Shown: positions 1 through 6,929 of the stretch, piece after piece | Numbering within the stretch: position 1 is the first letter of the stretch | How the letters are laid out: the number at the start of each line of letters is the position of its first letter | DNA from: Clostridiales bacterium | Lineage (GTDB): Bacteria > Bacillota > Clostridia > Christensenellales > CAG-138 | Direction: 5' to 3' | Assembly (NCBI GenBank): GCA_012511925.1 | Contig: JAAZFD010000223.1 | Span: forward strand, 1 to 10,005 | Length of the DNA stretch: 10,005 bases | The notes under the pieces: model-generated | The model's input: only the letters and a program-made list of their open reading frames with translations | Database searches by the model: none | Told to the model about the DNA's origin: nothing | Made by a program: the position numbers and the translations under genes

Positions 1-237
1 AAGACAGGTTATCTTATGATCCGAAAGAACGAGAGAAGTAACAAGTATTTCGTTGGTTGTACTAATTTTCCGCAGTGTGACTATACAGTGGCTCACACAT
101 CCATTATGCAAGAAACAAAACGTTGTCCGCATTGCGGTGGATTCCTAATTCGCCGAAAAGGACGTTTCGGAACATTTTTGGGATGCTCTAATTATCCATC
201 TTGCAGTTATACAGAACAAGAAGCAACGCAAATATGA
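1..237 (+). CDS. C-terminal end of a protein with topoisomerase-type C4 zinc ribbons (partial; perhaps a UvrD-like helicase)
   Basis: The frame is open from base 1, so the gene begins upstream; the ATG at 16 is internal. The 78 visible residues hold the second half of one zinc ribbon (GC-TNFPQ-C-DYT, Cys 20 and 26) and a full second one (CPHC at 42-45, then GC-SNYPS-C-SY, Cys 62 and 68). These are zf-C4_Topoisom repeats. They bind single-stranded DNA at the C terminus of topoisomerase I and also end many UvrD/Rep-type helicases and nuclease-like proteins of Clostridia. The main domain is outside the window, so the parent protein is undecided. The stop is TGA at 235-237 and a hairpin terminator follows 10 bases later, so this gene is not part of the downstream operon. 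I am sure of the zinc ribbons and unsure of the enzyme. Confidence 0.75.
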   Translation, partial: KTGYLMIRKNERSNKYFVGCTNFPQCDYTVAHTSIMQETKRCPHCGGFLIRRKGRFGTFLGCSNYPSCSYTEQEATQI

Positions 238-247
238 AGGCAAACTC

Positions 248-300
248 CAAGAAGGTGTTGAACTCAATCGACACCTTCTTGAATTTTCTGCAACTTTTTA
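248..300 (+). terminator. Rho-independent terminator of the zinc-ribbon gene
   Basis: A perfect 11-bp inverted repeat, CAAGAAGGTGT (248-258) and ACACCTTCTTG (271-281), extends inward by a G-T and a G-C pair to leave an 8-base loop. The sequence after it is T-rich (TTTT at 284-287, TTTTT at 295-299). Its place just after the TGA at 237 and before the next promoter fits a terminator. Confidence 0.8.
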
Positions 301-311
301 TGGAATTCCAC

Positions 312-339
312 TTCGACCGTGATGTTTTTGTGCTATAAT
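312..339 (+). promoter_or_regulatory. Sigma-A promoter for the XRE-M1-M2-helicase operon
   Basis: A perfect extended -10 element, TGCTATAAT, lies at 331-339 (TATAAT at 334-339). A weak -35 (TTCGAC, 312-317) sits 16 bases upstream. The start of transcription would fall near 345-350, giving a leader of about 40 bases before the XRE start at 390. An extended -10 can make up for a poor -35. The XRE protein encoded first probably acts here, but I see no convincing palindromic operator. Confidence 0.6.
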
Positions 340-389
340 ATAAAATACGATACTATACTTGAAGATGAAACTAATGTCGGAGGGATAAT

Positions 390-596
390 ATGAGTATCAG
401 ATATGATAAGCTATGGATCTTAATGAAAGATAATAAAATGAAAAAACAGGATCTTGCAAAAGCTGCTGAAATATCGCAAGGAACAATGACAAAACTAAAT
501 CAAGACCGTGTGGTTTCAATGGAGGTTATTCTCCGTCTGTGCAAAGTGTTCCATTGTGACGTCGGTGACATAATGGAAGTCATCGAAGACGTATAA
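390..596 (+). CDS. Small XRE-family (Cro/C1-type) helix-turn-helix regulator
   Basis: A 68-residue protein that is almost entirely one Cro/C1-type helix-turn-helix domain, similar to the YozG-like/HTH_26 group. The recognition unit is QDLAKAAEISQGTMTKL (about residues 20-36), with a following helix SMEVILRLCKVF and the usual CDVGDIMEV end. The start is well set by GGAGGG at 379-384, five bases before the ATG. It is the first gene after the promoter and ends 10-13 bases before M1, so it is surely co-transcribed with the methylase and helicase genes. In position and size it resembles the controller (C) proteins that time expression in many restriction-modification operons. That role is an inference, because this HTH family is widespread and many members are general repressors. 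Its DNA target is not evident. Confidence 0.85.
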   Translation: MSIRYDKLWILMKDNKMKKQDLAKAAEISQGTMTKLNQDRVVSMEVILRLCKVFHCDVGDIMEVIEDV

Positions 597-606
597 ATGG
601 AGGTTT

Positions 607-1308
607 ATGATGGAGAAACAGGTTAAAACAAAACAAAGAGTCGCTGATCATGGCGAGGTTTTTACCGCTGAGCGCGAAGTCAAAGCAATGTGTGATTTAG
701 TGAATCAGGAAACAGAGCGAGTTGACAGCAGGTTTTTAGAGCCGGCATGTGGCGATGGCAATTTTCTTGCCGAAATATTGAAACGCAAGTTACAAAGCTC
801 GCAGATGAAACGATACAAAAGAAGCCCTTATGATTGGGAACGAAATTCTCTGTTAGCACTTGGAAGCATATACGGTGTTGACATGCTAATTGATAACTGT
901 ATTTCTTGCAGAGAACGACTTTACAGCATCTGGAATGCTGAGTACAAAAAAGTATGTAAGAAAGAATGTAACGATGAAACACGTACATCGGCCAAATTCA
1001 TTCTTGAATTAAACATTGTATGTGGCAACGCGTTAACACTTATGTGTGTTGACGAAAGTGCACAAGATTCGGATGAACCTATAGTGTTCTCTGAATGGTC
1101 ATTTCCACGAAATGATGCTTTTATTTACAGAAAAGATTATACATTTGATGAACTTGTAAACGCTGAAGAAAAGCCAAAGAAAAAGAAGAACGATAGTCAG
1201 ATTACACTGTTTATAGATGACGAGCCTTCAGTAGATGAGGGCGGTAAGTTTATTCAAGAATATAAATGCCATTATCGTTTGCTTGGAAAAAGCGATAAGG
1301 CAGTCTAA
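607..1308 (+). CDS. M1: SAM-binding methyltransferase-like subunit lacking the NPPY motif
   Basis: A 233-residue protein related to the N-terminal half of N6-adenine DNA methyltransferases (type I HsdM / Eco57I-like). It shows a motif X-like FTAEREVKAM (19-28), a clean motif I LEPACGDGNFL (44-54), the acidic residue of motif II in YGVDM (89-93) and a motif III-like GNALTL (140-145). Where a complete enzyme would show D/N/S-PP-Y, it has VFSEW (160-164) and then an unrelated charged tail, so no catalytic motif IV is present. The tail holds QITLF (198-202), which looks like a sliding-clamp binding peptide. Two ATGs sit at 607 and 610; GGAGG at 599-603 is only 3 bases from the first and 6 from the second, so 610 is the likelier start. 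The similar proteins I recall from other bacteria stand next to an M2-like gene. It probably binds SAM and works with M2 as a heteromer. Confidence 0.8.
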   Translation: MMEKQVKTKQRVADHGEVFTAEREVKAMCDLVNQETERVDSRFLEPACGDGNFLAEILKRKLQSSQMKRYKRSPYDWERNSLLALGSIYGVDMLIDNCISCRERLYSIWNAEYKKVCKKECNDETRTSAKFILELNIVCGNALTLMCVDESAQDSDEPIVFSEWSFPRNDAFIYRKDYTFDELVNAEEKPKKKKNDSQITLFIDDEPSVDEGGKFIQEYKCHYRLLGKSDKAV

Positions 1309-1325
1309 AAACGGAGGGATAGAAT

Positions 1326-2888
1326 ATGTCAAATGGCCTTTTTGATAATGTTTACAATCCAGACGTGCTATCGTGTCTGGCAAACCTCTCCAACGATGAG
1401 GTTTTCACCCCGCCGGAAGTAGTTAATCAGATGTTGGATATGCTTCCGCAGGAGTTGTTCAGCAACCCTGACACCACATTTTTAGATCCCGCCTGTAAAA
1501 CAGGAGTGTTCCTGCGGGAAATTGCCAAAAGACTGATTGTCGGTCTTGAACCTCAGTTCCCGGATTTGCAGGAACGATTGGATCACATTTTTCACCATCA
1601 GTTGTATGGTATTGCGATAACAGAACTGACAAGTTTACTTTCACGCAGAGGTGTGTACTGCTCTAAGTATCCGAATAGCCAATTTTCGGTCTCTCTTTTT
1701 GATGATGCTCAGGGAAACATTAGGTTCAAAAAGCTTAAACACACATGGAGCAATGGCAACTGCATTTTTTGTGGCGCAAATCAAAAAGAATATGATAGAG
1801 CGGATGAGTTAGAGAGCCATGCTTATGAACTTATTCACATGTCTAAACCAGAGGAGATATTCAAAATGAAATTCGATGTTATTATTAGTAATCCACCATA
1901 CCAGTTAAGCGATGGTGGTCATGGTGCAAGCGCGATGCCGATATATCAAAAATTCATTCGTCAAGCAAAGAAACTCTCTCCCCGTTATTTGACAATGATT
2001 GTGCCTTCTCGTTGGTTTACAGGAGGTCGTGGATTAGATGATTTTCGTGACGAAATGCTCCACGATAGGAGAATAAGAATTATACACGATTATCCCGATG
2101 CATCAATGTGTTTCCCTGGTGTTGAAATTAAAGGAGGCGTTAGCTATTTCCTGTGGGACAGAGATAATGAAGGTGCATGTAGCGTATCGACGCATTATCC
2201 TGACAACTCTGTTCTTAACTCTGAACGAGAATTGCTTGAAAAAGATATGAATATCTTTATCCGAGATAGTAGGCAAATCGAAATTTTGCATAAGGTACAA
2301 GCTAAAGAGGAGAAACTCTTTGGGTGTATTATGAGTGCAAACGACCCCTTTGGTTATGATGTTCGCGTTGAAAATAGTTATGTTAGAGTGCGTCCGACAT
2401 ACGAATTAGAACCTTTTAATGGAGCTTGTGAGTTCTATTATTTTGGATGGCGTGATAAAGGTGTTGGCTATACCAAAAGAGATACCGTTCGTAAGGGTGA
2501 AGAATATATTGACAAGTATAAGGTGTTTGTACCGCGAGCATGGGGCGTCGGCAATGTAAATAAAGATAAAGTAAACCCCTTTATTGGTAAACCTAATTCT
2601 GTTTGTACAGAAACTTATTCTGCAATTGGACCATTCGACACGCTTGAGGAAGCAGAAAATGTAATGAGCTATATCAACACAAAATTCTTCCATTTTCTTG
2701 TATCCATCGTAAAAATCACTCAAGCAGCCGCAAAGCATGTATATAAGTTAGTACCTATGCAAGATTTTAGTAAACCCTGGACTGATACCGAATTATATGA
2801 AAAGTATGGATTTACTAAAGAGGAAATTTCGCTTATCGAGACCTCTGTTTGGGCTGACATAAATGCAGGAGGAGATATAAATGGCTAA
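1326..2888 (+). CDS. M2: Eco57I-type N6-adenine DNA methyltransferase subunit with NPPY motif
   Basis: A 520-residue protein carrying the catalytic part of an amino-methyltransferase. A motif X-like EVFTPPEVVNQML spans residues 25-37. The catalytic motif IV is FDVIISNPPY (183-192), followed by the usual PIYQKF, IVPSRWF and GGVSYFLWDRD strands. The SAM-binding motif I is unusual: LDPACKTGVFL (53-63) has Lys where the family has Gly. The motif II position reads YGIAITE, with no acidic residue to hold the SAM ribose. A short inserted region has a CxxC pair (146-149), possibly half of a metal site. The C-terminal half (about 300-520) would hold target recognition and contacts with the partner. 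GGAGGG at 1313-1318, seven bases before the ATG, fixes the start. The last 8 bases overlap the helicase gene. It presumably methylates adenine together with M1; the restriction enzyme is the next gene. Family assignment is firm, the need for M1 is inferred. Confidence 0.88.
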   Translation: MSNGLFDNVYNPDVLSCLANLSNDEVFTPPEVVNQMLDMLPQELFSNPDTTFLDPACKTGVFLREIAKRLIVGLEPQFPDLQERLDHIFHHQLYGIAITELTSLLSRRGVYCSKYPNSQFSVSLFDDAQGNIRFKKLKHTWSNGNCIFCGANQKEYDRADELESHAYELIHMSKPEEIFKMKFDVIISNPPYQLSDGGHGASAMPIYQKFIRQAKKLSPRYLTMIVPSRWFTGGRGLDDFRDEMLHDRRIRIIHDYPDASMCFPGVEIKGGVSYFLWDRDNEGACSVSTHYPDNSVLNSERELLEKDMNIFIRDSRQIEILHKVQAKEEKLFGCIMSANDPFGYDVRVENSYVRVRPTYELEPFNGACEFYYFGWRDKGVGYTKRDTVRKGEEYIDKYKVFVPRAWGVGNVNKDKVNPFIGKPNSVCTETYSAIGPFDTLEEAENVMSYINTKFFHFLVSIVKITQAAAKHVYKLVPMQDFSKPWTDTELYEKYGFTKEEISLIETSVWADINAGGDING

Positions 2889-5802
2889 TTTCGATTTCTT
2901 CGTACAGCGCCCTTCTGTTACTCCAACGATATATGTATATAACCTTCCGCAGGTCACCACCCATAAGGGCTATGTGAAGGGTGGCTATACTGACCGTGAT
3001 GCTGTTACCCGTATCAATGAGCAGATGCACACCAGCGGTTTGACCGCCAATATCCTCTACACGGAATCCGCAATGTGTTCCGACGGTTCTATCTTTACGG
3101 ACAAGGATATTCACCGCATTCTGCGCCGTAAAGGATTCCGTCAGATGAACGAAGGCAATGACCGCAACGAGTGGTTTAATTGTTCTGTAAACGATGTTAA
3201 AGCAGCTATTGTTGAACTAAAGACCGGTATCATCACTGATGCCAGTCGTACTGCTACATTCAAAATGCGCCCTGAGCAGCACAATGCTGTAAAGCGCACT
3301 ATGGAGTATTTTGCTTATGCAGCTAAGGAAGATCCCGGTAGAGCGCCGAAGTTCCTGTGGAATGCAAAGATGCGCTTTGGTAAGACTTTCGCTTCCTATC
3401 AGCTGGCCCGTAAGATGGGCTTCAAGCGTGTCCTTGTTCTGACCTTCAAGCCTGCGGTTGAGTCTGCATGGCGTGAGGACTTGATGACCCATGTCGATTT
3501 CGATGGTTGGCAGTTTATTTCCAATAAGGACGCTGCCGGAAACCACGTGAACATCGACCGTGAGTTTGCTCATGCTGATAAAAAGCAGCCTATTGTCGTA
3601 TTCGGTTCCTTCCAAGACTTGCTGGGAACGATTGACGCAGGCGGCATTAAAGCAAAGAATGAATTTATCCATACGGAGAATTGGGACCTCGTTATCTTTG
3701 ACGAGTACCACTTCGGTGCATGGCGTGAAAATGCAAAGAAACTGTTTGAAAACCCTGACGAAGAAGAAGCAGCAGATTTCGATGCTGAAAAGTACGGCTT
3801 GGAGGAAGCAGGAAACGCCTACAACGAAACCTTCCTGCCGATTACCACTGGCCATTATCTGTTCCTGTCTGGTACGCCTTTCCGTGCTATCAACAGTGGC
3901 GAGTTCATCGAGGATCAGATTTATAACTGGACCTATTCTGATGAGCAACGTGCAAAGGAAAATTGGGTTGGTTCCAACAATCCTTATGCATCCCTGCCTC
4001 GCATGGTTATGCTTACATACCGTATTCCGGATAGCATCCGTCAGATTGCTATGCAGGGTGAATTTAACGAATTCGACCTCAATGTGTTCTTCTCAGCAAG
4101 GGGCAAGGGCGACGAGGCAAAATTCGTATATGAAAATGAAGTGCAGAAATGGCTCGACCTTATCCGTGGCTCCTATCTGCCTTCCAATATCGATGATATG
4201 AAGCTGGGTCAGGACAAGCGTCCGCCTATGCCTTATTCCGATACCCGTTTGCTGAATGTGCTGTCCCACACTCTGTGGTTCCTGCCGAACGTGGCATCTT
4301 GTCAGGCTATGTATAACCTGATGATGCAGAAGCAGAATGCGTGGTTCAATCAGCGTTATAGAATCCATGTTTCTGCTGGTACTAAGGCCGGTATTGGTCT
4401 GGATGCGCTTGCTCCTGTGCAGCGTATGATGGATGACCCGCTGAAAACTCAGACCATCACACTGTCCTGTGGTAAGCTGACTACCGGTGTTACCGTTAAG
4501 CCTTGGACGGGTGTATTTATGCTGCGTAATCTGAAGAGTCCTGAAACCTACTTCCAGACCGCTTTCCGTGTTCAGTCTCCGTGGGTAGTTAAGGATGAGG
4601 CCGGAAACGACCAAATTATGAAACAGGAGTGCTATGTCTTTGACTTTGCGCTGGATCGTGCGCTTCGCCAGATTTCCGACTATAGCTGTCGTCTGGATGT
4701 AAACGAAGCAAACCCTGAAAAGAAGGTTGCTGAATTCATCAACTTCATGCCTGTCCTCGCTTATGATGGTAGCTCCATGCGTCAGATCAGCGCTCAGGAT
4801 GTTCTGGATATCGCTATGGCTGGTACTTCCGCAACTCTGCTGGCTAAGAGATGGGAGTCTGCATTGCTCGTTAATGTAGATAATGATACGCTTACTCGTC
4901 TTATGGCAAGTAAAGAGGCTATGGACGCTCTTATGAGTATCGAGGGCTTCCGTTCTCTGAATCAGGATATTCAGACTATTATCAATAAATCTGAAGCCGT
5001 TAAGAAAGCTATGAAAGAAGGCGGCGAAAAGACTCAGAAAGAGAAAAAGGAAATCTCTGATGAGGAAAAAGAATATAAATCCATGCGTAAGAAGATTCAG
5101 GAGAAGCTCATCAAGTTTGCTACTCGTGTGCCGGTATTTATGTATCTCACCGACTATCGTGAGCGTTCTCTGAAGGATGTTATTACGCAGCTGGAACCGG
5201 GCCTCTTCAAGAAGGTTACTGGTCTTGATGTTAAGGACTTCGAGCTGCTTTGTTCGTTGGGCGTTTTCAATGCAAACCTCATGAATGATGCTATCTTCAA
5301 GTTTAAGCGCTATGAGGATTCCAGCCTGTCCTATACCGGTATCGATAAGCACGAAGGTAAGGATATCGGTGGTTGGGATACTGTTATCAAGCGTGCCGAG
5401 TACGACCAACTTTTCTATAATCAGCAAGCAACAATGGAGGCACCCGTTATCTTTGAGGTTCCAGCTGTTGAGGACATTCCTGTTCCTGTGAAGAAAACTG
5501 TTACTTCCGCACCTACACACACTACACCTATTACCACAACAAAGCCGAAAACGGTTACTCCTTCTGTTACCGCACAGTATGGTATAAAACCCGCAACACA
5601 AGTTACTACAGAAAAGAAAGAAGAAGTCTTTGTTGCTTCCGACGTTCAAGATGGCTCTATTGTGGTACATAAAGCCTTCGGCGAAGGCACAGTTACAAAA
5701 ATCGACAAGGCACAGAAACACATTCGTGTTACTTTTGCTATTGGCGAAAAAACCTTTATATTCCCGGATGCCTTTAAGATGGGCTTCCTTAAGATGAAGT
5801 AA
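2881..5802 (+). CDS. GIY-YIG (T5orf172-like) nuclease fused to SF2 helicase; restriction-type protein
   Basis: A 973-residue protein with three parts. Residues 17-115 look like a T5orf172/MUG113-type GIY-YIG nuclease: IYVYNLP (17-23), GYVKGGYT (30-37), Arg44, and a later block with His78 and EWF (97-99). Residues about 125-600 form an SF2 helicase/translocase: KMRFGKTFA (163-171, Walker A), DEYH (274-277, Walker B), SGTPFRA (330-336, motif III), TTGVTVKPW (534-542) and QTAFRVQS (559-566, motif VI-like). A Lys/Glu-rich, probably coiled segment spans 712-745. A Thr/Pro/Val-rich linker (865-912) leads to a small beta domain (VVHKAFGEGTVTKID, then FPDAFKMGFLKMK) like the Tudor/SH3-type tails of some helicases. 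GGAGGA just before the ATG lies inside the end of M2, so translation is probably coupled. It is inferred to move along unmethylated DNA and cut it. The gene is visibly richer in GC-ending codons than M1 or the WYL gene. Confidence 0.85.
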   Translation: MANFDFFVQRPSVTPTIYVYNLPQVTTHKGYVKGGYTDRDAVTRINEQMHTSGLTANILYTESAMCSDGSIFTDKDIHRILRRKGFRQMNEGNDRNEWFNCSVNDVKAAIVELKTGIITDASRTATFKMRPEQHNAVKRTMEYFAYAAKEDPGRAPKFLWNAKMRFGKTFASYQLARKMGFKRVLVLTFKPAVESAWREDLMTHVDFDGWQFISNKDAAGNHVNIDREFAHADKKQPIVVFGSFQDLLGTIDAGGIKAKNEFIHTENWDLVIFDEYHFGAWRENAKKLFENPDEEEAADFDAEKYGLEEAGNAYNETFLPITTGHYLFLSGTPFRAINSGEFIEDQIYNWTYSDEQRAKENWVGSNNPYASLPRMVMLTYRIPDSIRQIAMQGEFNEFDLNVFFSARGKGDEAKFVYENEVQKWLDLIRGSYLPSNIDDMKLGQDKRPPMPYSDTRLLNVLSHTLWFLPNVASCQAMYNLMMQKQNAWFNQRYRIHVSAGTKAGIGLDALAPVQRMMDDPLKTQTITLSCGKLTTGVTVKPWTGVFMLRNLKSPETYFQTAFRVQSPWVVKDEAGNDQIMKQECYVFDFALDRALRQISDYSCRLDVNEANPEKKVAEFINFMPVLAYDGSSMRQISAQDVLDIAMAGTSATLLAKRWESALLVNVDNDTLTRLMASKEAMDALMSIEGFRSLNQDIQTIINKSEAVKKAMKEGGEKTQKEKKEISDEEKEYKSMRKKIQEKLIKFATRVPVFMYLTDYRERSLKDVITQLEPGLFKKVTGLDVKDFELLCSLGVFNANLMNDAIFKFKRYEDSSLSYTGIDKHEGKDIGGWDTVIKRAEYDQLFYNQQATMEAPVIFEVPAVEDIPVPVKKTVTSAPTHTTPITTTKPKTVTPSVTAQYGIKPATQVTTEKKEEVFVASDVQDGSIVVHKAFGEGTVTKIDKAQKHIRVTFAIGEKTFIFPDAFKMGFLKMK

Positions 5803-5812
5803 TTATATTAGC

Positions 5813-5848
5813 TGATGGCGGCTATGCAAGGTCGCATAGCCGCCATCA
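5813..5848 (+). terminator. Perfect 15-bp hairpin after the helicase gene, probable terminator
   Basis: TGATGGCGGCTATGC (5813-5827) and GCATAGCCGCCATCA (5834-5848) pair perfectly around a 6-base loop. The stem is GC-rich and begins 10 bases after the helicase stop codon. No clear T-run follows (ATTATCAATACC), so intrinsic termination may be weak. It could act instead as an mRNA 3'-end stabiliser. It separates the methylase-helicase operon from the WYL module. Confidence 0.65.
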
Positions 5849-5928
5849 ATTATCAATACCGAAAACAACAAGCTTACTATTAGCGCTTGATCAAAATATA
5901 AAACCATTTATTGCACGAGGTGTTTATC
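5849..5928 (+). promoter_or_regulatory. Probable promoter/leader region of the WYL module
   Basis: This 80-base AT-rich gap lies between the hairpin and the WYL start and must hold any promoter of the second module. No -35/-10 pair stands out: TTGATC (5887-5892) with TTTATT (5907-5912) is the best I can see and is poor. An 8-bp palindrome TTGATCAA (5887-5894) could be part of an operator, but such a short match may be chance. GAGGTG at 5917-5922 is the ribosome binding site for the ATG at 5929. Confidence 0.3.
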
Positions 5929-6909
5929 ATGGATAATGAGGCTAAATTAAGACCTTTATATCTTGCTAAAATCCTTTATACGCAAACTGACGAGGAACAT
6001 TATCTAACCACGTCGCAGCTCATTCAAATTCTTGAAGAAGAATATGGAATTAGCTCGCATAGGCAAACTATTAAAGCGGACATAGAATTACTTAAAAGAT
6101 TTGGTTTGGAAATTGAGGAAGTGAAATCTACACAGAACAGATATAATCTGTATGGCAGAACCTTTGATGCCCCCGAACTGAAACTACTTATTGATGCCGT
6201 AGAATCTTCTAAATTTATAACAGCTTCTAAAAGCAAAGAACTTGTTGAAAAAATAAGTACTCTTGCAAGCAATCATGTAGCCCTAACAATTGCACGTAAC
6301 GTGAGTTGTGAAGGTCGAATTAAAGCAAACAACGAAAGAATATATCACATTATTGACGCAATCAATGATGCTATCAATACGAACAAAAAAATCTCATTTC
6401 AGTATTTTCAGTACAATGTGAGAAAAGAGAAAAAAATCAAACAAAAAGGCGAGCCTTATGTTATAACTCCATTGCACCTGGTGTGGAATGGCGATCACTA
6501 TTATATGATCGGAGTATATGATTACCAACAAAGGCTCGGCAGCTTTAGAGTTGACCGGATTGCAAAATGCCCGATGATCTTAAACGAAGAAGGCACACCA
6601 TCACCCGACAACTTTGACATAGACGAATATATCAATACTACGTTCAGAATGTATAACAGCGAGCATTCAGAAGTAGAGCTCATTTGCGACAATGATGTTA
6701 TGGATTCTATCATAGACAAATTTGGAGTAGATGTAGTGACATACGCGAATGATATGAAATCTTTTAGAGCTGTCGTTAATGTCGCAGTAAGTCATATTTT
6801 TTTTAGCTGGGTTTTCGGCTTTGGTGGCAAGGTTAAAATAAAAGGGCCTACTGAAATAAAGAACAAATATATTGAGATGCTTGATCAGGCAACTAAATAT
6901 GTTGATTGA
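5929..6909 (+). CDS. WYL-domain transcriptional regulator (wHTH-WYL-WCX)
   Basis: A 326-residue protein with the three-part plan of WYL regulators. The N-terminal winged helix (about 8-75) includes SSHRQTIKADIELLKRFGLEIE, the usual recognition helix and wing lead-in. The WYL domain (about 147-215) has YVITPLHLVW, HYYMIG (190-195, the Trp-Tyr-Leu site here Tyr-Tyr-Met) and FRVDRI with the conserved Arg207. A WCX-type C-terminal domain follows (about 245-322). An earlier in-frame TTG at 5911 would add six residues, but GAGGTG at 5917-5922 sits six bases before the ATG at 5929, so that ATG is the better start. WYL proteins such as BrxR and CapW repress defence operons and are thought to respond to nucleic acid ligands. 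Twenty bases separate this gene from the GmrSD-like gene, so it most likely regulates its own operon. Confidence 0.87.
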   Translation: MDNEAKLRPLYLAKILYTQTDEEHYLTTSQLIQILEEEYGISSHRQTIKADIELLKRFGLEIEEVKSTQNRYNLYGRTFDAPELKLLIDAVESSKFITASKSKELVEKISTLASNHVALTIARNVSCEGRIKANNERIYHIIDAINDAINTNKKISFQYFQYNVRKEKKIKQKGEPYVITPLHLVWNGDHYYMIGVYDYQQRLGSFRVDRIAKCPMILNEEGTPSPDNFDIDEYINTTFRMYNSEHSEVELICDNDVMDSIIDKFGVDVVTYANDMKSFRAVVNVAVSHIFFSWVFGFGGKVKIKGPTEIKNKYIEMLDQATKYVD

Positions 6910-6929
6910 GGATCGAGAGGAGCATAAAA

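Noticed and set aside
3217..3948. A 243-codon minus-strand frame
   Set aside because: It lies opposite the Walker A and B region of the helicase gene and shows no domain of its own.
3560..4201. A 213-codon + strand frame inside the helicase gene
   Set aside because: It is out of frame with clear helicase motifs II and III in the same bases and has no ribosome site.
4093..5721. A 542-codon open frame on the minus strand opposite the helicase gene
   Set aside because: It is the antisense shadow of a strongly codon-biased gene. Its product is rich in Leu, His, Cys, Arg and Ile with no recognisable motif, and the + strand frame has full helicase motifs.
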